Assembly: GCA_905221605.1 (NCBI GenBank)
Contig: CAJNDS010002775.1
Span: forward strand, 68,501-132,500
Source: Symbiodinium natans
Taxonomy: Eukaryota > Sar > Dinophyceae > Suessiales > Symbiodiniaceae
Direction of reading: 5' to 3'
Length of the DNA stretch: 64,000 nucleotides
Of the stretch, positions 49,201-61,200 are shown in pieces; positions within the stretch are counted from its first letter, which is position 1, and each line of letters begins with the position of its first letter. Under the pieces are notes generated by a model, which worked only from the letters and a program-made list of their open reading frames with translations, was not told the origin of the DNA and made no database searches. The translations under genes were made by a program, and so were the position numbers.

Positions 49201-52200
49201 AGACAAAAGGAGCGTCCTCAGGAATCGTTGGGGAGGAGACCAGTGCCGGAGTGGGAGGAAAGACCTCAAAACCTTGTTCTCTGGCGTGCAAAAGCTGCCC
49301 AGTGAGGGCTTGGACTCTTGCAAGGGCGTCCGCTTGAGTGCTAGCAAGCTTCCGCTTGAGCGCCGCGACCTGGCTTTCTAGGTCGCGGGTGCGGGTGTCG
49401 GCCGTGTCGACCTGAAGCTGTAGCTCTTGACTCCTGCGCTCCGCTCTTTGGCGAGCGTCCTCTGCAACATGCCATGCGCCTTCGGCCTGTGCGCGAGCGG
49501 CCTCAACGCGAGAGACCTCTGCCCTGGCCTCAGCAAGTTGCCGATGAGCCATGGCATCCGCTTGTTGCAGGGCCTGTTGGGCCTGTGCTCTTAAGGACTC
49601 TTCACGAACCTGGGCATCAGACAGTGCGCTCTGAGCAGCACTTGCAATGGCATGGGCTTGCGCACGCAAGACTTCCTCATTCTGGGCGGTCTGCACTGTC
49701 ATCTGACTGATGACTTCTCGCGCTTGTTGCGTCACCAAATGCTCGCGTTCCGCGGCCGCAGCCGCTGCCTGCTGAGCAAGCTGTTCCCTCCCTGCCGCGT
49801 TGTGAGCAGCATTGGCGGCATGAAGCGCTACGCCTGACGCATGGTGCGCTGTCTGCATGGCGGCTCCTGCCAGGAAGGTGGCTTGTGTGGCACTGAGTTC
49901 TGGAGCCCGTCGTTGTGGGACGGGGGTGGCCCCTGAGGACGAGGAGTCCTCTGCTACCCGAAGCCTATAAAGGGGTTCTTGGGTTTTGTGGCGGAGGCCT
50001 GTTTCCAGAACGAACAATTGTCGAGGCCGCAGGGACCAGGGCTCTACTATCCGCAAGTAACTCTGGGTCACTAAACGAATCCGGAGAGGATCTGGAGCGA
50101 CCATCAGATGGTGGGGAGATGCTAGATGACCTAGCCATGGCTTCACCTGCCCACTTGATCCGAAGTTGAGCCGAAACTTAAACTAGAGTACTTAGGGGCT
50201 TAGAGGTTAACCCAAACCCTGCGCTCGACAAAGACCACTTTTTGCTGCTGCGGGCGAGCTTCGGTGTGCTTACGCAGCACCCAGTGCAAACAAAACCTTT
50301 GTGTCGGATTGGGCCCGGACTTCGCACGGGCAAAGTTGTTAAGCCAAAGGTTGACACCTAGAGCCAAGCCCTTTTGGTGCGCCTGTGGCTCGGCAGCCAC
50401 CCCTAAACCGGGCACTACCTAACCAACCAACCAACCGTTGGCTAGTGCGCCCAGGGCAGCACTCTCTGGGAGCGCTGCACACGGAGTGGTTTTAAACCTT
50501 ACTCTATGCACCCCCCCTACAGCCCACCTTAAACCACCACTAAACCAAGCTGCCCCTTGGTGCGCTTGGGAGCAGCACCCTCGGGCGCTGCAGGTGGGGC
50601 GGGCACGAAACTCACCGCCACGACTTTGAGTCGCGGACGTGTTCGTGCGGCTGCAGGGCACGCGCCAATGGAAGGTTGTGCCTCCCCCCAGCAGCTATGA
50701 TATCACTGTGCACGTTGCGGAGAATGTCGGTGCAGCTACCGGATGTCGCACGGTAGACCCAAGGCCCTACCTTTTGACACTCCGTGCAGATATCAAAGTT
50801 GTCGTCGACCACCACGGATGCTGCTGGGTTAAAAGAAACGAGTGCCTGGGCTTTGCCCCCGTCTCCCGTCCTCTCGTAGCACTGGGCGTAGTCGACTGAG
50901 GAACGGCCCGGGGACTTATATCCTGGAGCGCGTTGCGCAGCTCCCTGGCACCCGGTCTTAGGCACGTACGAGCGTACTCTTCGGCCTTGTTTCTGCCGGA
51001 AAAGGAGAACAGACACACGTTGATTGGTCCGTGCTCCGAGGCAAGGTCGCGGAGGGCAGAAATGAAGTCTGGAGTAAATTTCTGCACACTCCAATCCCGG
51101 TCTACCGTGCCGTGCCAATCTAGGATTAGCGTCCACAACGGTCTTGAGGACTGAGCCTCCTGAGCGGAGAGAAGAGGCTCAGGCTGCCCCCTTGATGAGG
51201 TTGGGGCGCCAGCTGCTGCCTCCGCTTGCCAGCGATGATAGGCGGCTCGATTTTGATGCTCGCCAAGCGCGTGTAGCGGGGCAGCCTTTGTCCTGACTGT
51301 TGTGGCCGGGTACGCGTCTTTGCCCACGACGCGAAGGAACACCGGTCCTGGGGGGCCCTTGTAGGAAACCGGTGCGCTCCGGAGGCGACTTGAAGACTAT
51401 GCCGTCGCGGTCGGCCGGAGGCACCTTATATGGGACGCTAAGGGCTGGAGGTGCCGGATTCGGCGCCTCGTGGAGACGTGCTCTTGCTGAAGCAGGCCTT
51501 TGCTTCTGTTGGATGGTCCGCCCCTCCTTGCCCACAGAGCTGCCGTCTCGAGTTTCTGTGCGACCTCTGGTTGGCGGCAGCGGTGGGGGAGGTGGCGGCT
51601 TTGGCAATGGCGGCGGCGGTGGCTGGTGCTCTTTTGGCGGTGTCACGGGAGCGGGAGCTTTTGGCGGCGTCACAGGCGCCGGAATTGGCTTGGCTGCGCT
51701 CTTCGGCAGTGGCGGCGGCGGTGGTTGGTGCGCCTTCGGTGGTGTCACGGGTGCGGGAATTGGTTCGGCTGCACCCTGAACCACGTGTGCCACTGCCTTA
51801 GAAGAAGAAGCCTGGTGCGCCTCAGAGGTGGCAGCACCCTTTGGCTTTGACACCTGCCTTTTGTACTGCCTTGGAGCCTCTAAGTCTGGCAAGACCACGT
51901 CCGAGGGCTCAAAGCGCGCGTGCCTTGGCCTTAGCTGGACTGTGGTAGGCTGCCGCGCAATGCGCAACGGCCTCGCCTTGCTTGGCGGGGGATTGCTAGG
52001 CGCCGCCGGGGTGGTTTTGGCGGTTGAGGGGAGACCACCCGCCGCGGTGCGCCTGACGCCTTGTGTTCCGGGCGTGAGGGTGCCGGGCCGTCGTAGGCTG
52101 GTGCCTCTTCAACACCTGTCCTTGGCCGCAAACGCCCAACAGCCAAACGAGCCGCTTTTGTGGGCGGTACACTAAAGGACCTGCCACGACCTCGGCTTGA

Positions 52201-55200
52201 TGCGCTTGTAGCAGCACCCTCGCCCGGAGCGTCGTCCCAAACGGAGAGGCTATATGCAGGAACACCCCTTGGCTGTCCAGGGCTTGAGTGCGATTGCTGG
52301 TACGCACCTGGATCGAGCCACGCCTCGTCAGGGAGGTCGTAGGCCGAATTGTCTCCCAGATGAAACGGAGCGCCTTGTGGCAGCTCCCTTGGTGGAGCCA
52401 CAAACACAGGGACCGATCTGGGGCCAGATCTGCGTTCCCACACACCCTGGGAATCGACCCTTATAGTAGGGAAGGCTGAGTTGGCGGGGGTAAGGATTAG
52501 GGGCTGCCTATTGGAGATGCGTGGCGGAGGGGTCCTGGACCTTGCTGCGCCTCTGCGACCTCAACGGGCGCGTCTTGTTCAAGTGACTCCTCCTCCAGGT
52601 CCTCCTCCGCTGACTGGTGGCAACCTTCTTCCTCAACCTCTTGCTCGCCTTGAACCTCGGCACCTAGGTGAACCTCCTCTTTAGGTGCGCCTTGGGCAGC
52701 ACCCTCGACCTCCTCCTCAACGTCGTCCGGGTCGTAGTCGACCGAAATCGGCTGTGAGTCTTCGTGCGCAGCTACAGCGGCGTCGGGTTCGTCCACCGTC
52801 GGAGGCGCCTCAGCTGGCTGGGGCACAGCAGGATCCGCGTCAAGCGCAGGACCGGTGCGCTTGGAGCAGCAGCACCCTCTGAGGAAGTGGCCGCTGGCTC
52901 TGGTGGATCCTGCTGCGCCACAGCTGCAGCCTTCGCCTTTGGGTCCGACTTCGCTTTCGCTTTCGCCTTCGCCTTCGCCTTTGGCTTTGGCTTAGGCACG
53001 GGATCTTCTGGCCCGATCCCGGCCCTTTGTGCCTGGCGCACGCCGCGGAGCGGTGGGTAGTAGACCGCTAACTCCGCCCAAATCTCAGAGTCGCGGCTCA
53101 ACCACCCAGCTTCGTGCTCCTGCTCGAACCGCTCGATTATACCCGGGAGGATGTCGTCGACGTTCTCCTCAAAGTCCAGGCGGTCGATCTCGGCGTAGTG
53201 CTGCTTCCACGCAAGCTTACGCACCAGGTCTTGGCCACGGTAGAAGTTCTTCTTCCGGGCCTTGCTTCCTCCGCGGGTTCCCCGGTGGTGCTGTTCTTCC
53301 ATGCGCTACCACCGGGGCGTTCCTATGCCCTTTGCTCAGTGCGCGCGGGGCAGAACTCTCGAGCAGGGCTAAACCCTAACCTAAAAAGGCCGGGGTGGAT
53401 CTACGGGCCCACAGAGCTACGGCTTGATAACCACTTAAGTACGCGTGGAACACCCTAGGGGGAAACAAAGGAGGGGGAACCCCACTGGGATCAACCCCGG
53501 CCGCGACCCTTAACTTTAAGCTAAAGGGCATCTAGCGGGCCTTTTTACCTTGAGCCAAAGTGTAGCATCGAAAGTGAATTCCTACTCTCTGGGGCCTCTA
53601 ACTAAAGAGCCTCTGCCTACGGTCCTAAGGGGCCTCTGGAGCCCTGATTTCTTGACTAGGGTCGGTTGCTTTCATAAGGGAATCCAGAACGTGATGAAAG
53701 CGTCAAAAGGGTGGTACCGCAGTTGGAGGTTACTCGGTTGCCTGCCCCCACCCCCCCGGCGAACCTTCACTTCTCAAGGATGTTGTTAAAACCCAAACAA
53801 CTCCCCCAAGACATGAACTGCCCTAAACCCTATAGACCTGCTGTGTAGCTGGCGCCAAGGGAAGAGTGGAGGCTTTAAGGTTTAGTTTTTTGGGGTTTAG
53901 GGTTCGGGGGTAGAGTTGCAAGCTTTCGGGCTTAGGAAATTTGGGCTTTAGGGATTTGGGTTTCAGGGTTTGGGGTTTAGAGTATTCTTCAGGGTTTCGG
54001 CCGCGCAGTACTTTGGGCATGCGTTCCTGCCTTGGCAACATGGACTCTTCGTTTAGTGTTTAGGGTTCAGGGACCCTTAAGGGCTTGTATCAAGGGACTT
54101 ACCGTAATTGCCGCTCAGGTTGTACCCCTACCGGTTCCCCTTCATGTACTCCTGATTTGGCCCTTATCATATTCTTTTCGGGACAAAAAAACAGGGTCCC
54201 CAAAACCCAAGGAGGGTCCAAGGTACCCCAAACCCGAAACCAAGCCAGACACTGCAGGACAGGGACAAGTCGGGGCTGGGATCCTGGTACCCAGCATGCC
54301 CCTCCTGCAACAGTGCCCAGCTTCTCACTCGATTTCGCAAGGAGCAAGGCCCCGAAACTTCCTTGGTGTCCTCGGCGTACTGCGCCAGCTCGGCCAAAGG
54401 AACCCGCACCGGCAAAATGCTGGCCGAGTTGGCGCCTCACAACTGCAAGGGCACGCGAAAGGACCAAGAACATGTGAGAGCAAATGCGAGAGAATCAGTG
54501 CCTGCTCGCCTTGCACTCCAGAAGTTTTTTTAGACAGGGAGGAATAATTCTCTTCGGGCCCCTTCGGCAGATCGCCATACAGATCGCCCGACGGTCGAAC
54601 GGGTTCGCGAGAACTATGGAGTGGATCATGCAAGGAGGCCGATCCACATTAACAGCGTCGGGAGCACGACAGAAGTTCTGCGAAGCAGGAGGCGCGCGCG
54701 CGCGCCGTGCACTTCTTTGGGTTTCGACGAGACGGCACGATGTGTCAGCAGGACAGGCAGGCATTCTTTTCCAAAAACCTGAGCCATGGACCTGCCAGCT
54801 CCGCCTGCCAGTACACGTGAGACACGGATTCATTCACAAAACTTCGTGCCCTCGCGTGCCAATTGCGTGACAGGGCACGGCGAGACGCACGACCTCCATG
54901 GAGAAGACCGTCTTTCCGGAGCCTGTCTCTCTGTGACTCTCTATATACTCCCACCCAACAAACTCCGCAAATGGGTGGTTGCACCGGAATTGTTCAAAGG
55001 TATGGCCACGGAGCCTCCTGGCCCAGTCAGCAGGATCCGGGACGGGCCCTCGCCCTGACAGATGGAGCGGATCAGTGAGCCGGGATTTGAGGATTATAGG
55101 CTTAAAAGAGAGTGCGACCCATAACGGGGCATCTGCCTGGATGCAATCCTTGATGACCTGCGTGGAGAGCTTCACCTGCACTTTGGAGGCATCCGCATCA

Positions 55201-58200
55201 TTCCGCATACATGTCGCCTCATCCCCCTACGCTGCCCCTTTCTTCAGCTGGCGTCAAAGCATACAAATCGGGGCCTCGCCGGTCCGCATGTCCCGAAGCT
55301 CCAGGTCCTCCGGGTCGATGCGGCGGCCTGCGAGGGTCGGCCGCGAGGTGGCCTATGCTGCCGCTGCCACTCCACGCCTGTGAGCTTGTCTCGTGTGACC
55401 GCCAGGATGGCGGCGAAGCTGAGCAAATCCACCACCTCCCCGAAAGAGACAGAGAAAACCACGCACGTCAGAACAGATCAGAACTCCTTTCGTTCAGTTC
55501 ACGCATAGGAAAGAGCGACTCAACATGAGGCCTGGAGCTGGATGGTGCCGAAGACCGCCGTCCAGCCGCCCGGGTGCTCAGCGATGGCCGCCTCGATCAT
55601 CACCTTGTCCTGTGGAACGGCTTTACACTGCCCAAAAATGATCCAAGCATGCAGGATTCCCGCTATTGTGAACGCTGAATGCTGTTGACTACGTCGGCAT
55701 GCGCTTATTTACCTGCATGGGCCACTATGCCCCCTATGACACCTTAACAATGCCCTTAAAATAGCGTTAGGAGATTCTAAGGCTGGTAGCTGCAGGGCGT
55801 GGAAGGGCAGGAAGGCCAAAGCTCGGGCAAGCCGCTGACTGCTCGGAGGCGTCGCAGTACCGGATGTCTATGTCCTTCATGGACTTACTGTTGGTTAGCA
55901 GGGAATGCGGGAATGAGGTACCCCATATCCCTCTCTCTCTCTCTCTGTGTCTATATCTTTTTTTCACCCTTTACGGGATTATACAGGGTACCCCATTCCC
56001 CCATTCCCTGCTAACCAACAGCAAGGATTGGGAGAGGGGGGGTGATCCCTGTGATCCCTGCGGCATTTACGGGCCGGAAGCTACATGTGCAAGATGCCCT
56101 TGGGTGCGTGCGCGCTGCCTTCCTTGCAACATGGAATGAATGAACTCTCTTACGTGACGGTCCTGAACCTTCTGCAGGATCTCCCGCATCAGCTGGGTCA
56201 GCAGCGCCTCGTGGCTGGAACGGCACAGCTGGCCGTCGCAGGTGTACCTGCAGCGAATGGGAGCAGCAGCTTTCGTTGCAGAGGTTCTTGAATTGTGTAG
56301 TACATATGCGCGCAGGGCTAGGGCATGAACCGGGTATGCTGAGGCGTGGAGTGAGGGACAGTGAGCACGAAACCTGCGGCTCTTTTCCTTTGCTGTGCAG
56401 TTCGCAAGCACATACTCTTATAAGTTCCTTACATCCAAATGCCTGAAAGCGCTGAACCTGGAGCCAGCTTCAAAAACATTGCACGTGAGCATGAGACGCC
56501 GCTGCAGGCCGCAAAAAAAACCCGAATAAAACCACCGCAAGGGCCATTGTCACTCCACAGCTACGAGTGCCCTCAAGAACACAAACTGCCCCAAAAGCCT
56601 TGCGACCCTCTGTCGGCTGCCAGGGCGCAGATCCAGCTGGATGCCCAGGGTGCTGCACCGGAAGATCTCGAAGATGCACCAAATCCTCCTGAGGGCCGAG
56701 GGCCAAAAAAGCCAACTTCTCACATCAGCTCCCCCTCCTGATCCTATGGTGCGCCGAGGCCGAGTTGCATGCAGGAGACCAAAATTTAGCTTTGCCGCCG
56801 GGCCGCGTCAGAGTGCTGCAGTCCTTGTCAAACCTTGCAGCTTGCAGAACTTTTGCGCAGAAGCCGACAGCTCAGGTGGTGGCAGATAACACCGCGGCCG
56901 AGGCCCAGGCATCATCACGGCACCGTACATGGGCTCCTGGCACTCCTCGTAGCCTGCAGAGCCCAGGGCCCACAAGTCCTACGTGGCTCCCCCCGCAGTG
57001 TTCGGCTTCAGGGGACAATGTCAACTTGAACTTTTCAGGCTCATGTGGACAAGAAGCTGCCAAGTTCATCTGTGTAAAACTGCAAGATGTGCACATATAC
57101 ATATCGTGTAGTACTATCATGTGTATATGTGTATAGATGAAGATATATGTATATGAATGAAAAATAGATAGATAGATAGATAGATCTGCATACCATATAA
57201 ACATCGAGTACACATGCACAAAAGATGTGTCGAAACTCCGGGTCTCGGGGCAGGAGGCGACCCACTCCAGGGCCCGGTTGAAAGGCGACTGGCGCCAGTC
57301 GGTCCCCAAATCCTCAGCTCTCAGGGCCTCAGTGCCTCTTCACTTTTGTCTTGAAAGGCACATATACAGAGTGCACGTAAACGAAGACGCTCCTTTAAAG
57401 GGGGAGCAGAAGGCAAGAATGAAGAGAGGAGAACCATCCCAAGCCCAAGATTTTGGTCACACGCGAGGCTTCCCACCCCACAAGACTCCGGTGACGGAGC
57501 AGCTGACCTGTCGTGCCTCCTACGCTGGTTCACTGGGTGATCTGCAAGTGCATCAGGGCCCGGACCACGCAGTGCTGATTGTTGCAGAACCTGGGCGCAG
57601 AGACTGCGACAGAGCCCTGTTTTATGCTGATGGACTTGTACTTGGTACCCTACTCTTCTCTCTTCATTCTGCAGCATATAACTGTAGCTATAGACCATGA
57701 CTCCAGAAAATGTAAGCACTTAACTGATAATGACAGGGCAGTTCTTGTGCAGTTGAGGCAATATGCAGCGCCTGCTTGGAACTGCTCCAAGATAGCCACG
57801 CCAAGTGAACATTACGAGTAACCATCGTTGCAACGACGCTATTTAGCTTATGACTTGCTTGCCATCCCTGGACAAGTTCAGTCCCTGGGAGAGGTGAGAT
57901 GATCCGGGAATTGCCTCATGCTGACAGCATCAGCCGGAGAGAGTTGCTGCACAAATGCGCAAGTGCCCTGAGATCTGCAGTCCTCGCCGAGCAACGTGCA
58001 GATGTAGTAGACCATCTTTCCTGATGAAATGCCCCAGGCCCCGTGGCAAGAAGTAAAAGCCCGACGTGTGAAACTTCGCCTAGTTCCAGCGTGGCCCTAC
58101 AAATCGCTCCTGGGTCGGAGGGGAAGACCTTCTGGGCGTGCAGCAGGAGAGACGCCTTGAATTCCAAAGTCGCCTGCGCAGAGGCAAGTTGGAGCAGTAT

Positions 58201-61200
58201 CGCCTGCCAAAGCCTTCAAGGAAGCCGCATGACGTGACGATGTGCAGGCTCCTCTCCCCAGTAGTGGGATACGAAGGCATTGAGGGGCGCAAACTCACCC
58301 GGATCGTAGAGCTCGGCATACGCTACCTTGAAAAACACTCGCAGCACAAGTGTGTTTTTTCGGATACGTTGAAGAGTTGTGTAAAGAACTGTACACCCAT
58401 CAACGTCCGAAGCTCTGTGAAGCTACACCTAAACTTTAAATCCTGACCCTAAACCCTCAACCCTAAACCCGAATCCGAATAAGTACTCCTGACTGCAGTG
58501 CCTCCAGGGTGCACCTTTCCGGAGCACGATGGCCGTCCCAGCCTTCTTCAGCAGGCCCTTGTTCCTTCGCGCCGACTCCTCTCCGAGCTGTCCGCCGCAC
58601 AGGGCCTCCGGGAGCTCTTGCACGTCCTGCACTTCCTCCAAACACTCCTTGCGCCACGCGCGCAGCTCTCGACTCAAATTTGCATGCTCGGGAAAGCGGC
58701 GGATGTCCTGCGCTGTCCGCCCGTGCTCGGCGGCGGTTCTCCAACGCCGCTGCCGATCCTCGGGCAACCAAGGCACACGTTCGTGATGTCAGCACTCTTG
58801 GCAGAAGGAATGCATCAGACGGATTCTACAACTATCCGACAGAGACATGTGTGGTGACGCTGTGGCAGGCAAGTGGCGGTGTCGGCCCAGTAATCCTTCC
58901 GCATGCTCCCACCCTCGCCTGCAGCAACGGCCAGCGTGTCACTGCGCTACTCTGCAGCCCTCTCGCTTCCATGGCTGGGTGCCCAGCATAGGACGCCCTC
59001 GATTGTGAAGGCGCCCTTAAGGCGCTGAGGCAAAAGCCAAGCAAAGCTAAGCCTTGCGAGGGGGAGCTTTCGAACTGAGCCGAGCGGCGACCTCGATGCC
59101 CTCGAGCACGGTGTTCTTGCGGAACTGCAGGGAGCCCTCCTCGAAGAGCCGCTCCTATGAAGGTCCGGGCGGCAGCGTATACTACCTCCGCACGGGTTTG
59201 CAGCAGGCGCACGCGGGCCTCGCTTTGCTTCTCCAAGGCCACCGACAGCTTGCGAGCGGCCTCCTCGGAGAGCACCAGCACCTTCTCCTCGCCTGGGCTT
59301 TTCTTGCTCCCCGGCCGACCGCGCTGTAAGACGAGAGTGCTGTTGTGGATTTTGAATCGAGCAGACGAACAGAGAAAAACCGCTGAGACCACCCCATGAC
59401 CACCCCACAGTCCCATCACTTCCGAGCCCAGCTGCAGGTCGTGTGCACCTCGGCGTCAGAAGCCCGGCCAGCGAGTGCAGAAGGATGCACGCGAACTTGC
59501 ACTCGGGAGGGCGCTCAGGCACGGGCGATGACGAGCTCGGCGCAGACGTCGTACATGTTCTTGCGGCCTTTGCCGCGGCCGGTGGGCAGCTCCAGCCACT
59601 CCTTGTTCTCCTCTGCTCAGTAGGATGGCTGATGCTCAGCAGTCATCTTCACAAGCAAGCAGGCTCCTCGACCAGGTCGAGGAACACCTGCAGCTGGATT
59701 CCCTGAGGAACCTGCCGGCAGAGGTGCGCTGGGTCTTCGGGCACGCTACCTCACCGGCCACTGTCTGGGGATGGAAGGGTCACTATAAACAGAAACTAAG
59801 CAGGTTTCTGCCTCGCTTGATGTGAATAGAAGTACTGCTGCTGGCAATTCTCGGCCCTATCGCTGCACTCCCGAAACTTGCAGGCGGCCTGCGCCAGAGC
59901 GGCGGCCTGTACAGCAGAAGCTCGAGGCGTGATGAAAACAACCTTACCCAATCTTACTTACCGTTTCTTGGGGCAAGCTGAGTCGATGTGGCTTCTCCCT
60001 GTTCCTCACTCTTCAGGTTGTGGTTGCACTCTACACCAAACAACAATCTGTGGAGCTTGAAGAAAGATGTGCCGGCAAGCGCCCTGCCTCTCGGCGGGCG
60101 CGGAGGCGCGCCTTTCAAGCTCTTGAGGGTCTGAATCGCTGCCACGGCGCTACGGGGCTTGGGGCGAGAACTGGGGCTTTGAAGGAGGGGATGTTGCTTT
60201 TTCGACCCCAAAGGTTGATTTTGGTCATGACCCTCCTAATTTGCTTGTACCACCGCCCAAGTCCCATTCGAATTGCTTACAGCACCGCCCACGCCCCCTC
60301 CCATTTGCTTCTAGCGCCGCCCATGACCCCTTTCATGTGCTTGTAGCACCGCCCAAAACCCTTTCCATTTGCTTAAAGCACCGTCCATGGCCCTTTTCAT
60401 CTGCTGGTAGCGTCGCCCAATTCACATTCCATTTGCTTATACCACTGCCCAAGACCCCTTCCATGTGCTTATAGCACCCCCCCAAGACCTTTCCATTTGC
60501 TCATGGCACCGCGCATGATCCTTTTCATTTGCTTGTAACACCCGCACATCCCCATTCCATTTGCTTGCAGCACCGCGCAAGCCCCCTTCCATTTGCTTAT
60601 AGCACCCCCCAATGACCCCTTTCATGTGCTTGTAGCACCGCCCAAAACCCTTTCCATTTGCTTAAAGCACCGCCCATGACCCTTTTCATCTGCTTGTAGC
60701 CCCGCCACATCCCTAATCCATTTGCTTATAGCACCTAATCCATTTGCTTATAGCACCGCCCAGGCCCCTTTCATTTGCTGACAGCGCACCGCCCATCACC
60801 CTCTTGATTTGCTTGTGCCGTCCAATTCCCATTCTATTTGCTTATCGCACCGCCCGTGACCCTTTTCATTTGACGGCTTCGGGCTTTTAACTCTGGTCCC
60901 CATGCATTTTTGCCGGTAACCTCGTGACGAAGACTATACAGAAAGATGAAGACCATCAGCAACTTCTAAGCACAGTCGGTAGTATCGGTCATCATTGCTT
61001 CCTTACCCATATCTGCAGGAATTGTGATCTAGCCACCAGGACAAAGGGCAAAAACCTTCCCGAAATACCACCCTCAAACCCGCCGCGATAAAGCCCTAAA
61101 GAACTCAAAAGCTGGCGACGCTTCAGTGTCTGCCCCCTCCCTGGCTGCTCTGCACTTGCCTGGCAGAGCTGCTGCAAGCTGGCCTCAACAGCCCCATCGA

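Larger units (their letters stand above)
50147..50611 (-). other. Copia region between accessory ORF and gag, no clear gene
   Basis: No coherent protein was read here. It holds three copies of the GGTGC...GCACC-type hairpin motif (near 50376, 50444 and 50559), so the motif also occurs outside good coding sequence. Confidence 0.4.
41905..53667 (-). mobile_element. Ty1/copia-type LTR retrotransposon, nearly intact, 11.8 kb
   Basis: The element is bounded by two direct 235-bp repeats differing at one base. The internal part reads, on the minus strand, accessory 5' frames, Gag, then Pol in copia order (protease, integrase, RT, RNase H), which separates it from Ty3/gypsy (integrase last). It lies in an intron of the copy B NLR-like gene between Walker A and Walker B exons and is absent from copy A at the matching point (near 7.67 kb). 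A short direct repeat AGGGT abuts both ends. One in-frame TAA and a frame change at the gag/pol joint are the visible defects in the core polyprotein. The near-identical LTRs indicate recent insertion. Confidence 0.9.

Noticed and set aside
49474-49710. Plus-strand frames across gag
   Set aside because: Shadows of the Gag coiled coil; no motif of their own.
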